Assembly: GCA_020048795.1 (NCBI GenBank)
Contig: JAIFMA010000239.1
Span: 1 to 5,859 of the forward strand
Source: Rhodoferax sp.
GTDB lineage: Bacteria; Pseudomonadota; Gammaproteobacteria; Burkholderiales; Burkholderiaceae_C
Reading direction: 5' to 3'
Length of the DNA stretch: 5,859 bases
The notes beneath the pieces were generated by a model. That model was not told where the DNA came from. It ran no database searches and worked only from the letters and a program-made list of their open reading frames with translations. Below, in pieces: positions 1 to 5,109 of this stretch; position 1 is the stretch's first letter, and each line of letters begins with the position of its first letter. A program made the translations under genes and the position numbers.

Positions 1-24
1 GGCGGCCTTGATCAGCAACGTCAT
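1..24 (-). CDS. 5' end of an unidentified minus-strand gene (partial)
   Basis: On the minus strand, an ATG at 24-22 opens a frame reading MTLLIKAA to the window edge. An AAGGAG Shine-Dalgarno match lies at 41-36. It sits 11 nt from this ATG and 5 nt from an in-frame GTG at 30-28, so the true start may be that GTG (VDMTLLIKAA). The strong ribosome site is the main evidence, because eight to ten codons are too few to assign a family or confirm coding. If real, the gene is transcribed divergently from the bacteriophytochrome and shares its upstream spacer. A competing reading is the 3' end of a plus-strand gene: plus frame 1 is open from the edge to a TGA at 103-105. Its residues are unremarkable and I prefer the minus-strand start. 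Confidence 0.4.
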
Positions 25-304
25 ATCCACACCAGCTCCTTGTTTGGCTGGCAATTATCGCCACCTGATGGCCTGATCGGCACGCCGCCCACAGGGATGG
101 CGTGACAGGCGATGAAACCGGCAAGCTCTGACTGCAATGACACGCTCGTCCGCAGAGACTCTCAGTCAGTCGCCGTGACGTTGGCTGGTTCAAGGCCATG
201 TTAATCTGCCACAAAAAAGAGCACAATCACCCTCCGCTGGCAGAAATTTGCCCTGCGTCAGAGGGTGGCTGACCGGCTCATAACAAGGTCGATTGGAATA
301 AACC
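25..304. promoter_or_regulatory. Divergent intergenic spacer with small inverted repeats
   Basis: No convincing gene is seen here. The spacer must carry the promoter of the bacteriophytochrome operon and probably that of the divergent gene. The best plus-strand promoter guess is weak: TTGGCT at 181-186 followed by an extended -10-like TG-T-TAATCT at 199-207, with only 15 nt between hexamers. Inverted repeats include CACGCC/GGCGTG at 81-86 and 99-104, with inner CCC/GGG pairing. CTGACTG/CAGTCAG lies at 128-134 and 163-169, and GTCAG/CTGAC at 257-261 and 269-273. The last would form a short hairpin in the 5' leader about 30 nt before the start codon. None matches an operator I can name. A GGAA at 295-298 is the likely weak ribosome site for the gene at 305. 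Confidence 0.4.
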
Positions 305-1849
305 ATGTTACTCAACAGCGCTACGGCACTGACAGAGGCGCTCAAACGCTGCGCCAGTGAACCGATTCAGCACATTGGTGCCATCCAGAGCCATGGTGCC
401 CTGGTGGCCATTGACCATGCGTCGGTGATTCAGGTCGCAAGCACCAATCTGCAACACATTCTTGGCCAGTCAGATCAGCCCGGTTGGGTCGCACCACTGG
501 GGCTGCCGGTTGGCCAGATTCTGGGCGAGCCGGCCTGGTCCGCCATCGCCGCGCTGGTGCCTGTGGCACCGCTGTGCCATCCCATCGCGCTGACATTCAA
601 GACTTGCCTCGGCGATGCCGTGCTTGACTTCCAGGCGCAGGTACACCGCTCCGGCGACTTGCTGGTGATTGAAATCGAGCCCCCCGGCCAGACCGGTGAC
701 ATGGTGCAGCCGATTGATGTCGGCACCACCGAGCGGCTGCTCAGCGCCCTGCTGGCCGACACCCAGGGCATTGATGCCTTTGCCACGGTCATTAGTGAAC
801 AGGTACGCGCACTGACCGGTTTTGACCGGGTCATGGTGTATCAATTTGACCACCAGTGGAACGGCAAGGTCATTGCCGAAAGTCGCAGGGACGGCATCGC
901 CTCGTTTCTGGGCAATCATTTTCCGGCCTCCGACATCCCGCCACCCGCCCGTGCGCTCTACACCCGCAATCTGGTGCGGATTCTGGTGGACCGCGACGCA
1001 CCGTCAGTCCCGCTGGAACAGGCCGGGACGCTGGCCGTGGGTCCATCGCTGGATCTGTCGTTTTCGGTGCTGCGCAGCATGTCGCCAATCCATCTGGAAT
1101 ACCTGTGCAACCTGGGCGTACGCGCCTCGATGTCAGTCTCATTGATGCAAAACGGCAAGCTCTGGGGTTTGATTGCCTGCCACCATGAAGGCCCCCGGCA
1201 GTTGGCCTTCAAGCTGCGTCAAAGCATGGAGCTGGTGGCCAAAACTGCGGCGATCCGGCTGTCAGCCATTGCCTACAGCGAAAGCAGCCGGTATTACGCC
1301 CGGGTGCGCGACCTGCTGCCCCGGCTGGCGGGTCTGATCCGCCTGGTACAGCACCCTCCTGCGGGGTTGTTGCTGGCGCAAGGCCTGCAACAGGAAGTGC
1401 TCGACCTGGTGCACGCCAGCGGCGCGGCGATTGCCACCGGCCCGCTGCTCACCACGATTGGTGTGGCGCCGCCAGCAGATGACATCGGCTCGCTGCTGGA
1501 CTGGTTACGCCCGATTCTGCGCAAGAATCAAATTTTTGCGACCCACACCCTGGGGCTGGAGTATCCGCCCGCGGACGACTTTTCAACCATCGCCTCCGGG
1601 CTGTTGGCCATCAGTCTGGATGAGCGTGCACACCAGTGCCTGCTTTGGTTTCGCAAGGAGGTCGTTAGCACCACGCCCTGGGCTGGCGAGGCGGTCAAGC
1701 ATCTGGTGCAAGACGAATTGGGCCCCAAACTCGAACCTCGCCGTTCATTCGAACGCTGGGTGCAGACCAATCGTGGTGAATCGCCGCCCTGGACCGACCC
1801 CGAGATTGATGCGGCGCGCATGCTGTCGCTGACGCTGGCTGAGCTGTTT
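305..1849 (+). other. Photosensory core domain region (PAS-GAF-PHY) of the bacteriophytochrome
   Basis: Residues 1-515 form a complete bacteriophytochrome sensor. Cys16 lies in RCASEPIQHIGAIQSHGAL, the usual position for thioether attachment of biliverdin. In the GAF domain, FPASDIP (206-212) supplies the conserved Asp210. SPIH (260-263) supplies the pocket histidine His263, and ACHH (291-294) the second one, His293. By a constant +3 offset these match Asp207, His260 and His290 of the Deinococcus protein; Tyr179, Arg225, Arg257 and Tyr266 are also in place. The PHY tongue carries PRRSF (478-482), the PRxSF motif that pairs with the GAF aspartate in the switched state. No residue needed for photoconversion is visibly missing. 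One oddity is Cys268, just after the pocket histidine, where arginine is usual. Confidence 0.93.
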
Positions 1850-4327
1850 TCGCGCCAACAGCTCAGGGTTGCCGAAGAAAACAAGCGACTGGCGGCTTCG
1901 GTGTACGAAAACAGCAGTGAAGCCATGGTGGTCACCGATGCCAACAACATCATCCTCAACGTCAACCCGGCGTTTTCCACCCTGACCGGCTACAGCCCAC
2001 AGGAGGTGACAGGCCAAACCCCCGCCATCCTCAACTCGGGGCTGCATGATCGGGCTTTTTACACCGCCATGTGGCAGCGCCTGGAGGATAAAGGGGTGTG
2101 GAGCGGCGAAATCTGGAATCGCCGCAAAAACGGTGAGATCTACCCCGAATGGTTGACCATCAACAGCATCTATGACAACACCGGCGCGCTGGATCGGCGC
2201 GTGGCGCTGTTCACTGACATCACCGAGCGCAAACAGGCCGAAGCCGCGCTGCATGCCAGCGAGGCCCGTTTTCGCGGTGTGTTTGAAAAGGCTTATCTCG
2301 GCATTTCCATCACCGACCTGGATGGCAGGGTGATCGAAGCCAACGACAGTCTGGCCAAAATCCTGGGTTACCAGCGCCAGGCGCTGATCGGCATGAACGT
2401 GCGCACATTCACGCTGGCCGATGACATGCCGCGTGAATCTGCGCTGGTGGCAGAACTGATGGCGCGTCAGCGCGATGCGTTCCGGATGGAAAAGCGCTAT
2501 GTCACCCGGTCCGGTCAACTGGTCTGGATCGATCTGCTGGCAACCGTCATTTGTGATGAAAAAAACCAGGCCACTGCCGTGGTCCGGCTGATCATCGACA
2601 TTTCCGAACGTATGCGCGCCGAGGCGGACCTTCGCATTGCCGCCACTGCGTTTGAGTCACAAGAGGGCATGACGGTCACCAATGCAGAGGGTGTCATCCT
2701 GCAGGTCAACCAAGCCTTTACCCGGATTACCGGTTATAGCGCCGAGGAGGCAGTTGGCAACAACCCGCGCATGCTCCATTCAGGCCGCCAGGATTCGGCC
2801 TTTTACACAGAGATGTGGAGTCGCATCAAGAACACCGGTTCCTGGCAAGGTGACATCTGGAACCGCCATAAGAGCGGCGAGGTTTATTACGGCTGGCTTT
2901 CGATCACAGCGGTCAAAGGCCCGGCGGGCCAAGTCACGCACTATGTCGGCACTTTCACCGACATGACAGATCGCAAGGAGGCAGCCGAAAAAATCGAACA
3001 CCTGGCGTTTTACGACCATCTGACCGAGCTGCCCAATCGCCGCCTGATGCTCGACCGGCTGCGCCAGGCAATTGTCAATGCCACCCGACGCCATCGTCAG
3101 GGTGCGGTGATGATGATTGACCTGGACAATTTCAAAAACCTCAATGACACCATGGGCCACGCTGTGGGTGATTTGCTGCTGATCGGTGCGGCAGCGCGGC
3201 TGCTGTCCAGTGTGCGGGGGGGTGATTCAGTGGCGCGACTCGGTGGCGACGAGTTTGTCGTCATCCTGGAAGACCTCGGTGAGGGTGATCAGGCGGCTTT
3301 GCAAGCCGAAAGTGTCGGCGAAAAAGTTCTGGCCAGTCTGGGCCAGGCCTATTTGCTCAATGTCAGCCCACCGGACAGCACGCCAAGTTATCTGAGCCAC
3401 TTCTGCACCTCCAGCATCGGGGTTGCGTTGTTTGCCGACCAGACGGTTTCAGCTGATGAACTGATCAAACGTGCCGACACCGCCATGTACCAGGCCAAGG
3501 CCGCCGGGCGCAACACGCTGCGATTTTTTGACCCCGACATGCAGGCCGCGGTACAGGCCAGGGCGGCGCTTGAAGTTGATTTGCGCCAGGCCATCCACCA
3601 AGGCCAGTTTTTGTTGCATTACCAGGCCCAGGTGAATGAAAAGGGCGGCATGGTTGGTGCCGAGGTGCTGGTGCGCTGGCAGCACCCGGTACGCGGGCTG
3701 ATTTCTCCGACCGAATTCATTCCGCTGGCTGAAGAAACCGGGCTGATCCTGCCGCTGGGCCAATGGGTGCTGGAAACTGCCTGCGCCCAGCTCAAGACCT
3801 GGGCCAGCCAGCCCGACAAGGCCCACCTGAGCCTGGCGGTCAACGTCAGTGCCCGGCAATTTGGCCTGCCCGACTTTGTGCAGCGTGTGCTGAGCACCGT
3901 GGAACTCGCTGGTGCCCGATTGGACAAACTCAAACTGGAACTGACCGAAAGCCTGCTGCTCACCAATGCCGACGACATCGTGGCCAAGATGACAACGCTC
4001 AAGTCAAAGGGCGTGTATTTTTCGCTCGACGACTTTGGCACCGGCTACTCGTCGCTGTCATACCTGAAACGGCTACCGCTGGACCAGCTCAAGATTGACC
4101 AGTCTTTTGTGCGCGACATCGTGACCCACCCCAACGATGCCGCCATTGCCAAAACCATTGTGACGCTGGGACAAAACCTGGGCATGACGGTGATCGCCGA
4201 AGGGGTGGAAACCATTGGGCAGCGCAATGTGCTGGCCAGCCTGGGTTGCCTGAACTATCAGGGCTATTTTTTCAGCCGACCATTGCCGCTGCAAGATTTT
4301 GAGGCCCTGGTGGCCGGACAAAAGTAA
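305..4327 (+). CDS. bphP: Bacteriophytochrome with triple PAS and GGDEF-EAL c-di-GMP output
   Basis: This 1340-residue cytoplasmic photoreceptor has no visible signal peptide or membrane segment. Domains in order: PAS (about 12-120), GAF (about 140-325), PHY (about 330-515), three PAS domains (about 532-890), GGDEF (about 892-1075) and EAL (about 1085-1336). The biliverdin cysteine is Cys16. There is no histidine kinase, so light is inferred to control cyclic di-GMP directly, as in the known family of phytochrome-GGDEF-EAL proteins such as Rhodobacter BphG1. Both output domains retain their catalytic residues. The start is well fixed: an in-frame TAA at 299-301 excludes an upstream start, and the next methionine (residue 133) would lose Cys16 and the whole first PAS. 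A weak GGAA site lies 6 nt before the ATG. The heme oxygenase gene follows after 3 nt, implying an operon. Family and architecture are near certain. The direction of the light response cannot be read from sequence. Confidence 0.96.
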   Translation: MLLNSATALTEALKRCASEPIQHIGAIQSHGALVAIDHASVIQVASTNLQHILGQSDQPGWVAPLGLPVGQILGEPAWSAIAALVPVAPLCHPIALTFKTCLGDAVLDFQAQVHRSGDLLVIEIEPPGQTGDMVQPIDVGTTERLLSALLADTQGIDAFATVISEQVRALTGFDRVMVYQFDHQWNGKVIAESRRDGIASFLGNHFPASDIPPPARALYTRNLVRILVDRDAPSVPLEQAGTLAVGPSLDLSFSVLRSMSPIHLEYLCNLGVRASMSVSLMQNGKLWGLIACHHEGPRQLAFKLRQSMELVAKTAAIRLSAIAYSESSRYYARVRDLLPRLAGLIRLVQHPPAGLLLAQGLQQEVLDLVHASGAAIATGPLLTTIGVAPPADDIGSLLDWLRPILRKNQIFATHTLGLEYPPADDFSTIASGLLAISLDERAHQCLLWFRKEVVSTTPWAGEAVKHLVQDELGPKLEPRRSFERWVQTNRGESPPWTDPEIDAARMLSLTLAELFSRQQLRVAEENKRLAASVYENSSEAMVVTDANNIILNVNPAFSTLTGYSPQEVTGQTPAILNSGLHDRAFYTAMWQRLEDKGVWSGEIWNRRKNGEIYPEWLTINSIYDNTGALDRRVALFTDITERKQAEAALHASEARFRGVFEKAYLGISITDLDGRVIEANDSLAKILGYQRQALIGMNVRTFTLADDMPRESALVAELMARQRDAFRMEKRYVTRSGQLVWIDLLATVICDEKNQATAVVRLIIDISERMRAEADLRIAATAFESQEGMTVTNAEGVILQVNQAFTRITGYSAEEAVGNNPRMLHSGRQDSAFYTEMWSRIKNTGSWQGDIWNRHKSGEVYYGWLSITAVKGPAGQVTHYVGTFTDMTDRKEAAEKIEHLAFYDHLTELPNRRLMLDRLRQAIVNATRRHRQGAVMMIDLDNFKNLNDTMGHAVGDLLLIGAAARLLSSVRGGDSVARLGGDEFVVILEDLGEGDQAALQAESVGEKVLASLGQAYLLNVSPPDSTPSYLSHFCTSSIGVALFADQTVSADELIKRADTAMYQAKAAGRNTLRFFDPDMQAAVQARAALEVDLRQAIHQGQFLLHYQAQVNEKGGMVGAEVLVRWQHPVRGLISPTEFIPLAEETGLILPLGQWVLETACAQLKTWASQPDKAHLSLAVNVSARQFGLPDFVQRVLSTVELAGARLDKLKLELTESLLLTNADDIVAKMTTLKSKGVYFSLDDFGTGYSSLSYLKRLPLDQLKIDQSFVRDIVTHPNDAAIAKTIVTLGQNLGMTVIAEGVETIGQRNVLASLGCLNYQGYFFSRPLPLQDFEALVAGQK
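1898..2974 (+). other. Three tandem PAS domains between photosensor and output
   Basis: Residues about 532-642, 652-772 and 780-890 are three PAS domains, each ending in the typical D-I/M-T/S-x-R-type boundary (TDITERK, IDISERM, TDMTDRK). The first and third resemble each other closely. Both read NPAF/NQAF, TGYS, then FYTxMW, then IWNRxKxGE followed by a WL(T/S)I strand. The middle one is a different PAS subtype (GRVIEANDSLAKILGY, then YVTRSGQLVWI). A helical linker (about 516-533, SRQQLRVAEENKRLAAS) joins PHY to the array, and another (ERKQAEAALHASEARF) joins PAS 1 to PAS 2. No cofactor-specific motif such as the LOV cysteine motif NCRFLQ is present. They may act as signal transmitters, dimerisation units or extra sensors; sequence alone does not decide. 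Confidence 0.88.
2978..3529 (+). other. GGDEF diguanylate cyclase domain, active-site and I-site residues intact
   Basis: Residues about 892-1075 begin with the usual DHLTELPNRR signature (904-913). The metal and GTP-binding segment IDLDNFKNLND (938-948) supplies Asp939. The catalytic loop is a perfect GGDEF at 980-984. The inhibitory I-site RxxD is present as RGGD at 971-974, nine residues ahead of the first glycine of GGDEF as in PleD, so product feedback by cyclic di-GMP is expected. The segment before SSIGVALF (about 1013-1033, containing SPPDSTPS) is somewhat long, a common surface-loop variation. The domain is predicted to make cyclic di-GMP from two GTP when dimeric. Confidence 0.93.
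3557..4312 (+). other. EAL-type c-di-GMP phosphodiesterase domain (EVL variant), catalytic residues intact
   Basis: Residues about 1085-1336 form a full EAL domain. The signature reads EVL (1120-1122) in EVLVRWQHP; the metal-binding glutamate Glu1120 is kept and the central alanine is a tolerated position. Other expected residues are present: Asn1180 in AVNVSARQF, Glu1212 and loop-6 Glu1215 in ELTES, and Asp1242-Asp1243 in DDFGTGYSS. Lys1263 in LKIDQSF, Glu1299 in IAEGVET and Gln1319 in YQGYFFSRPL complete the set. Compared with RocR-type enzymes nothing required for hydrolysis to pGpG is missing. It is therefore predicted to be an active phosphodiesterase, giving a bifunctional protein with the GGDEF domain. 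Confidence 0.93.
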
Positions 4328-4330
4328 GCC

Positions 4331-4993
4331 ATGCCACACAGCCCACCTCCTTCAGAGTTGCAGCACCGGCTGCGCCAGGCCACCAAGCAGGCGCATCACG
4401 TGCTGGACCACCATCCGCTGCTGGCACCCCTGCTGACCGCAAAAATGCGCGTTGACCAGTATGGCGATGCACTGTCGGCGCTGCATCCGGTTTACCACTG
4501 GGCTGAGCACTGGATTGACGCGTACTTGAGCCAGCAGGCTGGCTGGTTTGACTACGCCTCGCGCCGCAAGCTGCCAGCCCTGGAGGCCGACCTGATGGCG
4601 CTGGGGCGTTTGCCGGCAGCCTCGCATTTGAACGCCGTCAAGATCGCACCCGGCCAGGGGGCGCTGATTGGCATTTTGTACACCGTCGAGGGCTCCACCA
4701 TGGGCGGACAGGTCATCGCCCGCTTGTTGCGACAATTCTCCGGACCCGCCCTGCCAATGCAGTTTTACACCGGTTACGGTGACCAGTCACGGCAAAAATG
4801 GCAGGCCTTTCTGAGCTTTGCCGACGCCGAGTGCCCCAGGCCAGAGTACCCGGCCGCCAGCGCCGCGGCAGTGGCTTTTTTTGAAGCGATCAGCATTCAA
4901 CTGGATGCGGTGTGGGCAGAGATGCAGCAGACGAAAGGCACCCCGTTGACGCACAACGCGTCTGAAGCGCCGCGTTGCGCTCCCACCCGTTGA
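4331..4993 (+). CDS. bphO: BphO-type heme oxygenase (biliverdin-producing)
   Basis: This 220-residue soluble cytoplasmic enzyme is predicted to cleave heme to biliverdin, carbon monoxide and iron, supplying the chromophore for the bacteriophytochrome encoded just upstream. The opening helix LRQATKQAHHVLDHHPLLAP (14-33) carries the probable heme-ligating His22. The distal-helix signature LYTVEGSTMGGQ (116-127) contains the flexible glycines Gly121, Gly125 and Gly126 characteristic of bacterial heme oxygenases of the BphO/PigA group. The last 20 or so residues (TKGTPLTHNASEAPRCAPTR) look like a disordered tail beyond the usual fold. The ATG lies 3 nt after the phytochrome TAA, so the two genes are almost certainly cotranscribed and perhaps translationally coupled; no strong independent ribosome site is seen. 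Sensor before oxygenase is the reverse of the often-seen bphO-bphP order. Cleavage at the alpha position is assumed from the family, not shown by sequence. Confidence 0.93.
   Translation: MPHSPPPSELQHRLRQATKQAHHVLDHHPLLAPLLTAKMRVDQYGDALSALHPVYHWAEHWIDAYLSQQAGWFDYASRRKLPALEADLMALGRLPAASHLNAVKIAPGQGALIGILYTVEGSTMGGQVIARLLRQFSGPALPMQFYTGYGDQSRQKWQAFLSFADAECPRPEYPAASAAAVAFFEAISIQLDAVWAEMQQTKGTPLTHNASEAPRCAPTR
4951..4980 (+). other. Hairpin overlapping the 3' end of bphO
   Basis: CAACGCG (4954-4960) and CGCGTTG (4971-4977) are perfect inverted repeats around a 10-nt loop. Beyond an A/C mismatch, two more pairs extend the stem to 4951-4980. It lies inside the tail codons of the heme oxygenase and has no following T run, so it is not a classical intrinsic terminator. 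It could protect the mRNA 3' end or be a by-product of GC-rich coding. Confidence 0.35.
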
Positions 4994-5012
4994 AGCGCCG
5001 GGTTCCCGGTAT

Positions 5013-5053
5013 GGGTGATGCGAGTGGTTGACCCGCTGAGTGTCATCAGACCC
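5013..5053 (+). terminator. Imperfect stem-loop after bphO, possible transcript end
   Basis: GGG TGATG (5013-5020) can pair with CATCA..CCC (5044-5048 and 5051-5053, with a GA bulge). An inner AGTGG/CCGCT stem (5023-5027, 5033-5037, one G-T pair) is closed by the loop TTGAC, and an asymmetric internal loop separates the two stems. A smaller palindrome, CCGGGTTCCCGG, lies just before it at 4998-5009. No T tract follows, so if transcription ends here it is probably factor-assisted. The position, between the light operon and a separately promoted gene, fits a terminator, but the fold is only inferred by eye. Confidence 0.3.
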
Positions 5054-5094
5054 CTACCGCTCGAGAAACAAACGGCCCGCAAAGCCTGGCCTCT

Positions 5095-5100
5095 TAGAAT
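5095..5100 (+). promoter_or_regulatory. Candidate -10 element for the restriction-modification-like gene
   Basis: TAGAAT matches five of six bases of TATAAT and ends 9 nt before the ATG at 5110, so a transcript would begin within a few bases of the start codon and be leaderless or nearly so. This agrees with the lack of any Shine-Dalgarno sequence before that ATG. No good -35 hexamer is seen 16-18 nt upstream (the region reads AACGGCCCGC), so the call is tentative. Confidence 0.3.
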
Positions 5101-5109
5101 GCCCCGACC

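Noticed and set aside
1..105. Possible 3' end of a plus-strand gene (frame 1 open to TGA at 103-105)
   Set aside because: The 34 residues show no recognisable motif, and the minus-strand start with an AAGGAG site in the same stretch is a better explanation. It cannot be fully excluded.
199..213. PpsR/CrtJ-type operator (TGT-N12-ACA) upstream of the photoreceptor
   Set aside because: TGT and ACA occur here but with the wrong spacing (9 nt), and no properly spaced copy was found in the spacer.
1745..2518. Long antisense open frame inside the phytochrome gene
   Set aside because: It lies opposite strongly conserved PAS coding sequence and its translation has no recognisable domain. GC-rich codons with few stops on the complement explain it, as they do the antisense frame at 4897-5640.
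3662..3670. EVL instead of EAL taken as a sign of an inactive phosphodiesterase
   Set aside because: The catalytic glutamate is retained, variation at the middle position is common among active enzymes, and all other metal and catalytic residues are present.
4963..5000. Direct repeat TGAAGCGCCG as an attachment site or target-site duplication
   Set aside because: The copies are only 28 nt apart, one lies inside coding sequence, and no integrase, transposase or tRNA is nearby. Chance in GC-rich sequence is more likely.
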